A stretch of 64,000 bases of DNA from RGIG2000 sp045612665 (lineage in GTDB: Bacteria > Bacillota > Clostridia > Oscillospirales > CAG-272): the NCBI GenBank assembly GCA_045612665.1, contig JAZKZO010000037.1, positions 40,931-104,930 of the forward strand, read 5' to 3'. Positions 26,467 through 35,174 of this stretch are shown here, one piece after another (position 1 is the first letter of the stretch; each line of letters opens with the position of its first letter). The notes beneath the pieces are model-generated. The model was not told the DNA's origin and made no database searches. It saw only the letters and a program-made list of their open reading frames with translations. The position numbers and the translations under genes were made by a program.

Positions 26467-26682
26467 TTCTATTTCTCTTGCATCGGTAGAGCGTTCTCTA
26501 AACAACAAAGAAACGCACCAAAGAGCGCAGAGCGCGATAACAACATAAATTATTCTGGAAACTACGGCATCAGCGCCTCCGAACATCCATGCCACAATAT
26601 CGAACTGAAAAAGACCTACGCTACCCCAGTTAAGACCACCGACAATGAGCAGAAAAAGAGCAATTCTGTCCATAATCATCAT
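26464..26682 (-). CDS. DUF378 small membrane protein
   Basis: This 72-residue protein has two hydrophobic segments and the DUF378 signature LIVGGLNWGSVGLFQFDIVAWMFGG, with a charged C-terminal tail. The family (YuzA-like) has no known function. The start at 26682 is preferred: GGAGG lies 9 nt before ATGATG, whereas a start at 26715 would put the ribosome site inside the gene and add 11 residues unlike the family. It stands alone between sigK and tmcAL. Confidence 0.85.
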   Translation of the reverse strand: MMIMDRIALFLLIVGGLNWGSVGLFQFDIVAWMFGGADAVVSRIIYVVIALCALWCVSLLFRERSTDAREIE

Positions 26683-26824
26683 AATAGAAATCCTCCAATT
26701 TGAACTTTCGTTCAATGATATTTTGTCTCAAAAGGTGATTATTATGCCCATTTTTAAATGGAAAAATATACCTGACAAGCAATTTTTTAAAAAAATCAAG
26801 TATAGATAACTGTGAGGTGATAAT

Positions 26825-27508
26825 ATGGGATTTTTAGCGATGCTTTTGAGATTGACTTATATGGTTTTGGGAGTTGAGCCGATACAAAAGTTTCCTCCGG
26901 CTCTTTCCCCCGAGCAGGAAAAGGAAGCGTTTGAACTGGCGCGCGCCGGAGATGAAAAGGCAAGGGAAAGGCTGATAGAGCATAATCTAAGGCTCGTCGC
27001 ACACGTTGTAAGAAAATACTATACAACTGCAAAAACGCCTGAGGATTTGATATCTGTGGGCACAATAGGACTTATAAAGGCGATCGATTCGTTCAATAAT
27101 TGTAGTGGAACGCGCTTTGCTACCTATGCCGCAAAATGCATTCAAAATGAAATATTGATGCTTTTCAGAAGCCAAAAGAAGCTAGGCTGCGAGGTGTCAT
27201 TAAACGACACAATAGATATAGATAAGGACGGAAATCCTCTTACATATATTGATATAATTTGTACCGAGGATACTATTGCTGATGATATTGACAAGAAAAT
27301 AAAGATAAATAAAGCGCTTTCGTTTATTAAAAATCACTTAAATGAAAGAGAAAGACAAATATTGATTATGCGATACGGCCTTGGAAACACAAAGGCGTAC
27401 ACCCAACGAGAGGTTGCCTCGATTCTTGGTATTTCTCGCTCCTACGTGTCTAGAATAGAGAAATCATCTCTTGAAAAAATAAATAACTATTTGTCCTTTG
27501 ATTGTTGA
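26825..27508 (+). CDS. sigK: Sporulation sigma factor SigK (pro-sigma-K)
   Basis: This is the late mother-cell sigma factor. It has 227 residues. A hydrophobic pro-sequence (about 1-20, MGFLAMLLRLTYMVLG) precedes LSPEQEKEAFELARAGDEKAR, LIEHNLRLVAHVVRKYY and EDLISVGTIGLIKAID of region 2, then SLNDTIDIDKDGNPL and region 4 with ILGISRSYVSRIEKSSLEKI. LIEHNLRLVAHVV and the DKDGN segment fit SigK better than SigE. The gene is continuous, with no skin element. Activity would need removal of the pro-sequence by a SpoIVFB-like protease, not seen here. The stop codon lies inside the -35 box of the next operon. Confidence 0.9.
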   Translation: MGFLAMLLRLTYMVLGVEPIQKFPPALSPEQEKEAFELARAGDEKARERLIEHNLRLVAHVVRKYYTTAKTPEDLISVGTIGLIKAIDSFNNCSGTRFATYAAKCIQNEILMLFRSQKKLGCEVSLNDTIDIDKDGNPLTYIDIICTEDTIADDIDKKIKINKALSFIKNHLNERERQILIMRYGLGNTKAYTQREVASILGISRSYVSRIEKSSLEKINNYLSFDC

Positions 27509-27533
27509 CTTTTTCGCGCCCGTAATATATAAT
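27505..27533 (+). promoter_or_regulatory. Sigma-A promoter of the DUF512-der operon
   Basis: TTGACT (27505-27510) and TATAAT (27528-27533) are 17 nt apart. The -35 box overlaps the sigK stop codon. Confidence 0.85.
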
Positions 27534-27566
27534 ATATAATTGAATAAGACTGCGAAGAGGTTAAAA

Positions 27567-28871
27567 ATGGTAAGAATTGAAAAGGTAAGCTTAAATTCAA
27601 TCGCATATAAATCCGGAATTGTTGCCGGCGATATTCTTATCGGCATTAACGGGCATAAAATATGCGATGTTATAGACTATCAGTTTTATCTTGCAGATAC
27701 TGATTTGACTCTTAAGCTGAAAAGAGAAGAGGAATACGAGGTATCGCTTAAAAAGGAAGAGTACGAGGATATAGGTCTTGAGTTTGAAACTCCGTTGATG
27801 GATAAAAAGCATAGATGCGAAAACAAGTGTATCTTTTGCTTTATCGATCAGCTTCCAAAGGGATTAAGAGAGCCTTTATATTTTAAGGACGACGACTCTA
27901 GGCTTTCGTTTTTGCACGGCAACTACGTTACCTTGACAAATCTTCATAGAGAAGATGTGGATAGAATAATACAAATGCACATTTCACCTATAAACGTATC
28001 GGTTCATACGACCAATCCCGAGCTTAGATGCAAAATGATGCACAATAAGCGCGCTGGAGAGGTGCTCTCATATCTTAATGACTTTGCAAATGCTGGCATT
28101 GAGATTTGCGGACAGATCGTTTTGTGTAGAGGGATAAATGACGGCGAGGAGCTTGAAAAGTCCTTAAATGACCTTTCAGCGCTTTATCCGAGCCTTCGTA
28201 GCGTGTGTGTTGTACCTTCGGGTTTGACAGCATATAGGGAAGGACTTTATCCACTTGAGCCGTTTGATAAAAGCTCATCTGCCAAGGTTATAGAGCAGGT
28301 GGAAAGAATAAATAACAGCTATTCCGAAAAATACGGTAAGAATTTGTTCTTTTGCTCGGATGAATTTTATCTTATGGCTGAGAAAAAGCTACCTCAAGAT
28401 GAGTATTATGAGGATTATAGTCAGCTTGAAAACGGTGTAGGTATGCTTATGTTGTTCGAAACAGAGCTTGATTTATTCCTTAAAACCTTGTCAAGGAAAG
28501 AAAAGCGTACGCAAAGAAGTATTTCGATTGCAACAGGTGTGTCTGCATATGATTTTATTTGCAAAATGGTAGAAAAAATACAAAAGAAATGCAAAAAGAT
28601 CAAGTGCAACGTTTATAAGATTGAAAACGATTTCTTCGGACATACAATAACCGTAGCCGGTCTTATTACAGGTAAGGATCTTGCGAGTCAATTAAAGGAT
28701 AAGCCTCTTGGTGAAGAGCTTCTTATATCAAGAAGTATGTTAAGAAGCGATGGAGATTTATTCCTTTGCGGAACCTCGTTAGATGAGTTAAAGGAAATAT
28801 TAAGGGTAAACGTACTGCCAACCGAGTGCGATGGCGCAGGCTTCGCTATGGCAGTGCTTGGGATATCATAA
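27567..28871 (+). CDS. DUF512 family radical SAM-like protein
   Basis: This 434-residue protein has an N-terminal PDZ-like segment (about 1-60, SGIVAGDILIGINGHKI), a cysteine cluster CENKCIFC (about 83) that matches a CxxxCxxC iron-sulfur site, a TIM-barrel-like middle part (HTTNPELRCKMMHN), and the C-terminal DUF512 domain (ENDFFGHTITVAGLITG). The family has no assigned function. It is a common neighbour of der and plsY in Clostridia. The ATG at 27567 follows GAAGAGG; an in-frame TTG at 27540 lies within a few bases of the expected transcription start and is rejected. Confidence 0.88.
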   Translation: MVRIEKVSLNSIAYKSGIVAGDILIGINGHKICDVIDYQFYLADTDLTLKLKREEEYEVSLKKEEYEDIGLEFETPLMDKKHRCENKCIFCFIDQLPKGLREPLYFKDDDSRLSFLHGNYVTLTNLHREDVDRIIQMHISPINVSVHTTNPELRCKMMHNKRAGEVLSYLNDFANAGIEICGQIVLCRGINDGEELEKSLNDLSALYPSLRSVCVVPSGLTAYREGLYPLEPFDKSSSAKVIEQVERINNSYSEKYGKNLFFCSDEFYLMAEKKLPQDEYYEDYSQLENGVGMLMLFETELDLFLKTLSRKEKRTQRSISIATGVSAYDFICKMVEKIQKKCKKIKCNVYKIENDFFGHTITVAGLITGKDLASQLKDKPLGEELLISRSMLRSDGDLFLCGTSLDELKEILRVNVLPTECDGAGFAMAVLGIS

Positions 28872-28883
28872 AAGGAGAGAAAA

Positions 28884-30224
28884 ATGTCTAAACCAATAAT
28901 TGCTATAGTTGGCAGACCGAATGTTGGAAAAAGCACTTTGTTCAACAAAATAATCGGTGAAAGACGCTCAATTGTAGAGGACACTCCAGGTGTTACAAGA
29001 GATAGAATTTACGGAGAGAGCGAATGGTGTGGAAGAAGGTTTATACTTATCGATACAGGTGGAATTGAGCCTAAAACCGACAGTATGATTCTTCAAAAAA
29101 TGAGAGAGCAGGCTCAAATTGCGATAGATACAGCCGATGCTATAATTTTTATGTGTGATATAAACGCAGGACTTGTAGCTGATGATAGAGATATTGCAAT
29201 AATGCTTAAAAAGAGTGGCAAGCCTGTTGTTATATGCGTAAACAAGGCCGATAAAATTGGAGAGGTTGATCCAACCTTCTACGAATTTTATGAGCTTGGC
29301 TTTGATATAGATCCTGTGCCTGTTTCATCTATTCACGGAACAGGTAGTGGAGATTTGCTCGATGCGGTTCTTGCAACGATTCCCGAAAGCGACGATGAGG
29401 AAGAGGACGAGGATCTTATAAATGTTGCTGTAATTGGAAAGCCGAATGCGGGAAAATCCTCAATTATCAATAAAATTTTGGGGACTGACCGTCTTATCGT
29501 TTCCTCTATGGCAGGAACAACAAGAGATGCAATAGACTCTAAATTTGAAAATGAATTCGGTAAATATAATTTCATAGATACTGCCGGAATCAGAAGACAA
29601 AGCAAGGTAGAGGATAGAATTGAAAAATTCAGTGTTCTTCGCGCTCACATGGCTGTCGAGAGGGCTGATGTTTGCTTGCTTGTTGTAGATGCAACCGAGG
29701 GTGTTACCGAACAGGATGAAAAAATTGCCGGAATTGCTCACGAGGCAGGTAAGGCTGTAATAATAATCGTTAACAAATGGGATCTTTTGCCTACCGAGGA
29801 TAAGGATACCGTTAAGTATTCAAAGAAGGTGTACGAGGCACTATCATATATGACCTATGCACCGATTATATACGTTTCTGCGCTTACAGGACAAAGAGTA
29901 GTTAAGATTTTTGATATGATTAATTATGTGTTTAATCAATCAAAAATGAGAATTTCAACAGGAATGCTCAACGATGTTCTTAATGAGGCTGTAACAAGAG
30001 TTCAGCCACCGTCAGATAAGGGAAGACGCCTCAAGGTTTACTATATGACGCAAACAAGCGTTGCTCCGCCGACATTCGTTTTGTTCTGTAACAGCGCTGC
30101 ACTTTTCCATTTCTCATATCAAAGATATATCGAAAACTGCTTGCGCGATACCTTTGGCTTCAAGGGCACACCTATTAAGCTTGTTATAAGACAACGCGGT
30201 GATGATGAGGAGACAAAAATATGA
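28884..30224 (+). CDS. der: Ribosome-associated GTPase Der
   Basis: This tandem GTPase (EngA) assembles the 50S subunit. It has 446 residues. Two G domains are present: P-loop GRPNVGKSTLF (about 10) with DTPGVTRD, DTGGIE and NKAD; and GKPNAGKSSIIN (about 184) with AGTTRDAID, DTAGIRR and NKWD. The C-terminal KH-like domain follows from about 355 (LKVYYMTQTSVAPPTFVLF). An acidic linker (SDDEEEDEDL) joins the G domains. AAAGGAG lies 8 nt before the ATG. The stop overlaps plsY by 4 nt. Confidence 0.97.
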   Translation: MSKPIIAIVGRPNVGKSTLFNKIIGERRSIVEDTPGVTRDRIYGESEWCGRRFILIDTGGIEPKTDSMILQKMREQAQIAIDTADAIIFMCDINAGLVADDRDIAIMLKKSGKPVVICVNKADKIGEVDPTFYEFYELGFDIDPVPVSSIHGTGSGDLLDAVLATIPESDDEEEDEDLINVAVIGKPNAGKSSIINKILGTDRLIVSSMAGTTRDAIDSKFENEFGKYNFIDTAGIRRQSKVEDRIEKFSVLRAHMAVERADVCLLVVDATEGVTEQDEKIAGIAHEAGKAVIIIVNKWDLLPTEDKDTVKYSKKVYEALSYMTYAPIIYVSALTGQRVVKIFDMINYVFNQSKMRISTGMLNDVLNEAVTRVQPPSDKGRRLKVYYMTQTSVAPPTFVLFCNSAALFHFSYQRYIENCLRDTFGFKGTPIKLVIRQRGDDEETKI

Positions 30225-30958
30225 CCTTTGAGATTCTTTGGAAATACGGAATGCTTGCCTACAAAACAGGTACGTTGCATGAGGACGGTAAGTTCACCTT
30301 TCCTATTATTATTATGCTTGCGTGTGCAGTGCTTGGATATTTGTTAGGTAGCCTTAACTTTGGTGTTATAATATCAAAATTTTACGGTCGCGATATAAGA
30401 GAAGTAGGAAGTGGAAATGCTGGCGCTACGAATATGATGAGAGTTTACGGCAAAAAAGCCTCTATTCTCACATTTGTCGGTGATGCTTCTAAATCTATTG
30501 TTGCAGTATTGTTATCTAGATTTCTTCTTTTGGGAGGCTTGGGTGCTTATATTGCAGGATTGTTTGTAATCATAGGACACGCCTGGCCCTTGTATTTCAA
30601 TTTTAGAGGAGGAAAGGGCGTTTCTGCTATTGCAGCATTCTGCCTTGTTACCGATCCTATAACGTTTGTAATTGAGCTTGCTATCTTCGTGGCAATTTTG
30701 TTCAGCTTTAAGATGGTATCGCTTGGCTCTATTATGATAGCGCTTGTATATCCGTTTATATTGAATTTGAGAGGAGAAGCCGGACCTAACATTTTAATTT
30801 CGTTTATTATGGCAGGACTTGTAATCTTCTTGCATAGAAAAAATCTTGTTAGAATTTTTAATCATACAGAGCACAAATTCAAGCTTGGAAAGAAAGATAA
30901 AAAGGAACCTGTAGCCGATAAGGGCGAAAAGGAACAAAATGAAGAGAATAAAGAGTGA
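30221..30958 (+). CDS. plsY: Acyl-phosphate:glycerol-3-phosphate acyltransferase PlsY
   Basis: This membrane enzyme moves an acyl group from acyl phosphate to glycerol 3-phosphate, the first step of phospholipid synthesis. The three PlsY motifs are visible: SGNAGATNMMR (about 67), HAWPLYFNFRGGKGVS (about 120) and NLRGEAGPN (about 184). Five hydrophobic segments are seen. At 245 residues it is longer than the usual 200 or so: about 30 extra N-terminal residues and a highly charged C-terminal tail (about 215-245, rich in Lys and Glu). The start overlaps der (ATGA). Confidence 0.93.
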   Translation: MTFEILWKYGMLAYKTGTLHEDGKFTFPIIIMLACAVLGYLLGSLNFGVIISKFYGRDIREVGSGNAGATNMMRVYGKKASILTFVGDASKSIVAVLLSRFLLLGGLGAYIAGLFVIIGHAWPLYFNFRGGKGVSAIAAFCLVTDPITFVIELAIFVAILFSFKMVSLGSIMIALVYPFILNLRGEAGPNILISFIMAGLVIFLHRKNLVRIFNHTEHKFKLGKKDKKEPVADKGEKEQNEENKE

Positions 30959-32108
30959 AATAGTAGAAAAGACAGTTCACATTTTGGTTGAGCTGTTTAA
31001 TAAAAAATGCCTTAAAAAGGCCGTTTTGTCGAAGCCTGATGCAGTTGATGAAATAAAAACAGTCATCACTCCTAAAAAAATATATAATATCGATGTTTTA
31101 CAGCTTGAAATCTTTTCAAAGGATAACAAGGTATATCACTATAATATAAGAGAGGATTACGAGAGGGAATGCGAGAAAATATTCTCATCTCATGCTCAAA
31201 TCAATATTATATCTCCACTTGGAAACTGTCAGTATATGCGTGCAAAGAGTGGAAAGGAAACCTTGGTTGGAGATAAAAAGCTCACATACAAAATAACGCA
31301 TTTTGATGGTGATGATCAAGAATACCAAGGAAATAACAATGTAAAAAATTACATTTTAAAGGGCGACGAGGATTTTCTTAAAAATCTTGGAATTAGCGAT
31401 AAAACCGGACGAATTCACAATAAAATGCAGGCAAAATATCGCCAAATCAACAAGTTTTTAGAGCATATTCAAAGTGTTGAGGAGTTTTTGCCAAAGGACT
31501 TTTTGAACATTTATGACCTTTGTTGTGGAAAGAGCTATTTGAGCTTTGCCGTGTATCATTATTTTAAATACATCAAGGGAATTGACGTGGTAATGAAATG
31601 CGTTGATTTAAAGGGCGATGTTATTGAGTATTGCTCTGAGGTGGCAAAAAAGCTTGGCTTTGACGGCATGGAATTCATTTGTGCTGACATAAATGAATAT
31701 CCTATTGAAAATAGGGTAGATCTTGTTGTTTCTTTACATGCTTGCGATATTGCAACCGACATTGTATTGAACAAGGCAAGTGCGAATAATGCTAGCGTTA
31801 TTCTTTCAACACCTTGCTGTCATCATGAGTTAAATCATAAGATAAACTGTGATACGTTGGGCTTTATAACAAGACATTCTATGCTTCGTCAAAAGCTATG
31901 TGATGCTGCAACTGATGCGTTAAGGCTTATGAAGCTTGAAAGTGAGGGGTACGAGGTTTCTGCGTTAGAGCTTATCGACCCTGAGGATACACCTAAAAAC
32001 ATAATTTTAAAGGCTATTAAAAAGAAAAATGTCGATGCCGAAAGACTTGAAAAAATCAAGGAAGAATATGTTAAAACAAAAAAATTCTTGCTTGGAGAAG
32101 AGTCTTAA
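30939..32108 (+). CDS. SAM-dependent methyltransferase, METTL25-like
   Basis: This 389-residue protein has a class I methyltransferase core at about 185-300: the SAM-binding IYDLCCGKSYLSFAVYHYF, then CVDLKGDVIEYC, FICADINEYP, and VSLHACDIATD followed by STPCCHHELNH. The cysteine/histidine-rich CCHHE motif is shared with METTL25/GSTCD-type proteins, some of which methylate RNA or histidine; the target here is unknown. An N-terminal region of about 160 residues has no recognised domain. It overlaps plsY by 20 nt, so translation is coupled. Confidence 0.8.
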   Translation: MKRIKSEIVEKTVHILVELFNKKCLKKAVLSKPDAVDEIKTVITPKKIYNIDVLQLEIFSKDNKVYHYNIREDYERECEKIFSSHAQINIISPLGNCQYMRAKSGKETLVGDKKLTYKITHFDGDDQEYQGNNNVKNYILKGDEDFLKNLGISDKTGRIHNKMQAKYRQINKFLEHIQSVEEFLPKDFLNIYDLCCGKSYLSFAVYHYFKYIKGIDVVMKCVDLKGDVIEYCSEVAKKLGFDGMEFICADINEYPIENRVDLVVSLHACDIATDIVLNKASANNASVILSTPCCHHELNHKINCDTLGFITRHSMLRQKLCDAATDALRLMKLESEGYEVSALELIDPEDTPKNIILKAIKKKNVDAERLEKIKEEYVKTKKFLLGEES

Positions 32109-32125
32109 AACTGGCATATACTTAC

Positions 32126-32148
32126 GGAGGTTGAGAGTCTACTCTCAA
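32126..32148 (+). promoter_or_regulatory. SD sequence followed by a hairpin before the hydrolase start
   Basis: GGAGG (32126-32130) is directly followed by a 7-bp stem, TTGAGAG/CTCTCAA with a TCTA loop (32131-32148). The ATG is 28 nt after GGAGG. If the stem forms, the effective spacing is about 10 nt. No other SD sequence is seen closer to the start. Confidence 0.6.
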
Positions 32149-32158
32149 AAAATCTAAA

Positions 32159-33079
32159 ATGATTTGGATTCCAATAGTGGCAGGGGCGATTTTGCTCATT
32201 GTCATTTTCCTGTTAATATTCTTTTACAGAATGGCGTTTGTTAGAGGAAAAGATTCCGATATAAGCGCTATTGCTCCGAAAACGGGAGAATACGAGGGAT
32301 ATTTTAAGCAAATAAACGATGGTGTTGAGTGGTTTGATAATCAACCAAAAAGAGATGCTTATATTACAAGCGAGGATGGCTTGAAGCTTCACGCATCAAT
32401 CCTTACTCTTTGTGAAAATGCCGACAAAACTATCATACTTTTTCACGGATATCGCTCGGTTGCAAGGAAGGATTTTGCTTGCGCCATATCTATGTATGCC
32501 TCTTTTAATATGAACGTTATTCTTGTTGACCAGCGTGCTCACGGAAAAAGTGAGGGAAGAATAATTTCATATGGAGTAAAGGAAAGATTTGATGCCCGTG
32601 ATTGGGTGGAATTCGCCAAAAAGGAATTCCCCGGAACAAAGATATATATGAGCGGTCTTTCCATGGGCTCTGCAACTGTTATGATGGCATCTGACATTGT
32701 TGAGGGTGTTAGCGGTATAGTTTCCGACTGTGGATTTACGTCTCCAAAGGAAATAATTCAAAAGGTCGCAAAGGAGGATATGCATCTTCCAAAGTGGCTT
32801 GTTGCTCCTGTTGGACTTATGGCAAGAATTTTTGGTGGCTTTGATTATTCTTATAGCGCAAAAACGTCTCTTGCAAAAACGAATGTTCCTATTTTGTTTA
32901 TACACGGTGGCAAGGATGCCTTTGTGCCCTGCTATATGACAGAGGAAAATTTTGAGGCGTGTGCTTCAAAGAAGAAAAAGGTTATTGTTGAAGAGGCTAT
33001 TCACGGATTTTCGTATTTGGTAGATCCCGAAACGGTAACCGAGGCTCTCAAAGGCTTTATTTTAGGAAGCGAGGAATAA
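32159..33079 (+). CDS. Membrane-anchored alpha/beta hydrolase
   Basis: This 306-residue protein has an N-terminal membrane helix (about 3-26) and an alpha/beta hydrolase domain: the oxyanion segment TIILFHGYRSVARKDF, VDQRAHGKSEGR, the nucleophile serine in GLSMGSAT (about 166), the acid in HGGKDAFVP, and the histidine in AIHGFSYL. It resembles the YqkD-type hydrolases of Firmicutes. The substrate is unknown. It lies between the methyltransferase and luxS, 2 nt before luxS. Translation start depends on an SD set off by a hairpin. Confidence 0.85.
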   Translation: MIWIPIVAGAILLIVIFLLIFFYRMAFVRGKDSDISAIAPKTGEYEGYFKQINDGVEWFDNQPKRDAYITSEDGLKLHASILTLCENADKTIILFHGYRSVARKDFACAISMYASFNMNVILVDQRAHGKSEGRIISYGVKERFDARDWVEFAKKEFPGTKIYMSGLSMGSATVMMASDIVEGVSGIVSDCGFTSPKEIIQKVAKEDMHLPKWLVAPVGLMARIFGGFDYSYSAKTSLAKTNVPILFIHGGKDAFVPCYMTEENFEACASKKKKVIVEEAIHGFSYLVDPETVTEALKGFILGSEE

Positions 33080-33081
33080 AA

Positions 33082-33534
33082 ATGCAAAAAATAGCTAGCT
33101 TTACTGTTAATCACGACAATATAGGTGTCGGACTTTATATTTCGAGAATTGACGGTGATATTACTACCTATGATATGAGAACTAGAAGGCCTAATATGGG
33201 CGATTATATGGACAACCTTACTATGCATTCGGTTGAGCATATGTTTGCAACTTATGTAAGAAATAGCGAAATGAGTGATAAAATCATTTATTTTGGTCCT
33301 ATGGGCTGTCAAACAGGCTTCTATTTGCTCGTAAGAGATTTAGAGCCGGCTGACGTTCTTGCACTAATTAAAGAAACCTTGATTAAAATAATATCTCACA
33401 CAGGAGAAATTTTTGGCAATAAGAGAGAAGAATGTGGAAATTATCGCAATCTTAATCTTGAAAGTGCCCAAATGGAGTGTCAAAGATATTTAGATGCTTT
33501 AAATAGCACGGAGGTAACGTTTAAATATGAGTGA
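33082..33534 (+). CDS. luxS: S-ribosylhomocysteine lyase
   Basis: This enzyme cleaves S-ribosylhomocysteine to homocysteine and the autoinducer-2 precursor DPD. It has 150 residues. Zinc ligands His49 and His53 are in HSVEHMFATYVRN, with the catalytic Glu52, and Cys118 is in EECGNY. Catalytic Cys76 lies in FGPMGCQTGFY. It overlaps the mtnN start by 8 nt. With MtnN and MetK it completes the activated methyl cycle. Whether AI-2 is used as a signal cannot be told from here. Confidence 0.96.
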   Translation: MQKIASFTVNHDNIGVGLYISRIDGDITTYDMRTRRPNMGDYMDNLTMHSVEHMFATYVRNSEMSDKIIYFGPMGCQTGFYLLVRDLEPADVLALIKETLIKIISHTGEIFGNKREECGNYRNLNLESAQMECQRYLDALNSTEVTFKYE

Positions 33535-34222
33535 TATTATCGGAATAATCGGCGCTATGGATATTGAGGTTGATGGACTCATATCGAATATGACAAATGC
33601 TCAATTTGAGGAGATTTCCTCTATGAAATTTGTTCGAGGAGAGCTTTACGGAAAGAACGTTGTCGTTTGTAAGTGTGGAATAGGTAAGGTTTTTGCCGGA
33701 ATTTGCGCGCAAACAATGATTCTAAAATATGCGCCTAAAATTATTATAAATTCAGGCGTTGCAGGTGCTCTTAACGATAAGCTTTGCGTGCTTGATGCAG
33801 TGGTTGCAACAAGTGTTGTACAGCATGACATGGACACAAGTCCGTTGGGCGATCCTGTGGGGCTTATTTCGGGCATAAACATTGTAAACATAGAAGCTAA
33901 CGACGAGGTGTCAAGAAGCCTTGAAAATAGCGCAAAGGAGCTTCAAATCCCTGTTAAAAGAGGGATTATTGCTTCGGGAGATCAATTTATCGCAAGCGAA
34001 GATAAAAAGCAATACATAAAAACCACATTTAACGCGAGTGCATGTGAAATGGAAGGCGGAGCAATAGCTCAAGCATGCTATGTTAACAACGTGCCATTTG
34101 CTATTTTGAGAACTATTTCCGACGGTAAGGGAGAGGTTCTTGATTATTTCACTTTTTCAGAGCGTGCTGCTATGCAGGCAATAAAAATAATTAAAAATTT
34201 CATTAAAAATTACGAGGTGTAA
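33527..34222 (+). CDS. mtnN: 5'-methylthioadenosine/S-adenosylhomocysteine nucleosidase
   Basis: This enzyme removes adenine from SAH and MTA; the SRH product is the LuxS substrate. It has 231 residues. Family motifs: IGIIGAMDIEV at the N-terminus, GIGKVFAG (about 51), INSGVAGAL (about 74), SGDQF (about 148), the catalytic CEMEGGAIAQAC (about 172), and RTISDGKGE with the catalytic aspartate (about 198). It overlaps luxS by 8 nt and lies 1 nt before the next gene. Confidence 0.96.
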   Translation: MSDIIGIIGAMDIEVDGLISNMTNAQFEEISSMKFVRGELYGKNVVVCKCGIGKVFAGICAQTMILKYAPKIIINSGVAGALNDKLCVLDAVVATSVVQHDMDTSPLGDPVGLISGINIVNIEANDEVSRSLENSAKELQIPVKRGIIASGDQFIASEDKKQYIKTTFNASACEMEGGAIAQACYVNNVPFAILRTISDGKGEVLDYFTFSERAAMQAIKIIKNFIKNYEV

Positions 34223-34223
34223 A

Positions 34224-35033
34224 ATGAAGCTTGGATTACAACTTTATTCAGTAAGAGAGGACCTTGAAAAGGATTTTCTCGGAACATTAAAAAAGGTTAA
34301 GGAAATGGGCTACGAGGGTGGAGAGCTTGCCGGTCTTTATGGCAAAAGTGCATCCGAGGTTAAGGCTATGTTTGATGAGGTAGGACTTGTTCCTATTTCA
34401 GCGCACGTTGCATATCAGGATTTGATGCCCGACATTGAAAAAACTGTTGCTATTTACAGAGAAATCGGTTGTAAATACATAGTAATTCCATATCTTCCAA
34501 ACGACTTGAGATACGGTAGCGAAAAATATCCACAGCTTCTTGAGGATATGAAGGAAATTGGAAAGGTTTGCAAAGCAAACGGAATCACTCTTTTGTATCA
34601 TAACCATGATTTTGAGTTCGAAAAAACCGAGGACGGAGAATACGTTCTTGACGCTTTGTATAGCGAAATTGGACCAGACTTGCTTGCAACTGAAATTGAT
34701 ACCTGTTGGGTAAACGTTGGTGGAGAAAATCCTTGCGATTATGTAAGAAAGTACACAGGAAGAGCGCCTGTTGTTCATCTTAAGGATTTCCACGGAAAAA
34801 AGAGCCAAAATATGTATAAGCTCATAGGAATTGATAGCGAAGAGGAGCAGGCTTCAACCTTCGAATTTAGACCTCTTGGCCATGGTGTTCAAAACGTTCA
34901 AGCAATTGTTGATAGCGCACGCGATGCAGGCGCATCTTGGATAATTGCAGAGCAGGATGAGCCTTCAATGGGCAAATCTCGCCTTGAATGCGCTCAAATG
35001 AGCATGGATTATATGAAGAATATAAACTATTAA
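34224..35033 (+). CDS. Sugar phosphate isomerase/epimerase-like TIM-barrel protein
   Basis: This 269-residue protein is of the AP endonuclease 2/xylose isomerase-like TIM-barrel family. It shows LGLQLYSVREDLEKDF at the N-terminus, YEGGELAGLYG, LLYHNHDFEFEK with metal-binding His and Glu, EIDTCWVNVGG, VHLKDFHG and AEQDEP near the end. These fit sugar isomerases such as IolE/IolI-like enzymes, but the substrate is not known. It starts 1 nt after mtnN and is the last gene of the run from the DUF512 gene. Confidence 0.85.
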   Translation: MKLGLQLYSVREDLEKDFLGTLKKVKEMGYEGGELAGLYGKSASEVKAMFDEVGLVPISAHVAYQDLMPDIEKTVAIYREIGCKYIVIPYLPNDLRYGSEKYPQLLEDMKEIGKVCKANGITLLYHNHDFEFEKTEDGEYVLDALYSEIGPDLLATEIDTCWVNVGGENPCDYVRKYTGRAPVVHLKDFHGKKSQNMYKLIGIDSEEEQASTFEFRPLGHGVQNVQAIVDSARDAGASWIIAEQDEPSMGKSRLECAQMSMDYMKNINY

Positions 35034-35062
35034 AAAATGCCCTCGTATGAGGGCATTTTTCT
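35033..35062. terminator. Terminator after the isomerase-like gene
   Basis: AAAAATGCCCTC and GAGGGCATTTTT close a GTAT loop directly after the stop codon. The next -35 box starts at the end of its T run. Confidence 0.9.
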
Positions 35063-35090
35063 TGACAATAAAGATAGTTTATGATATAAT
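35062..35090 (+). promoter_or_regulatory. Consensus sigma-A promoter of the RRXRR-like gene
   Basis: Perfect TTGACA (35062-35067) and perfect TATAAT (35085-35090) are 17 nt apart. Expected transcription start is near 35097. Confidence 0.9.
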
Positions 35091-35104
35091 AAAAATGTGA
35101 ATTA

Positions 35105-35174
35105 GGGGGAGAAACCCATAACAAAAAACGAAGAATTCATAGTATGCAAATCAAGACAAGGGGGCGACACCCAT
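35105..35174 (+). repeat. Two copies of a GGGGG-nGAnACCCAT element
   Basis: Copy 1 (35105-35119) and copy 2 (35160-35174) match at 13 of 15 bases and are each followed within a few bases by A6-7 then C. In each, GGG can pair with CCC over a short loop, hiding an SD-like G run. Copy 2 ends in the AT of the proposed ATC start; copy 1 ends in the same position with ATA. Confidence 0.6.
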
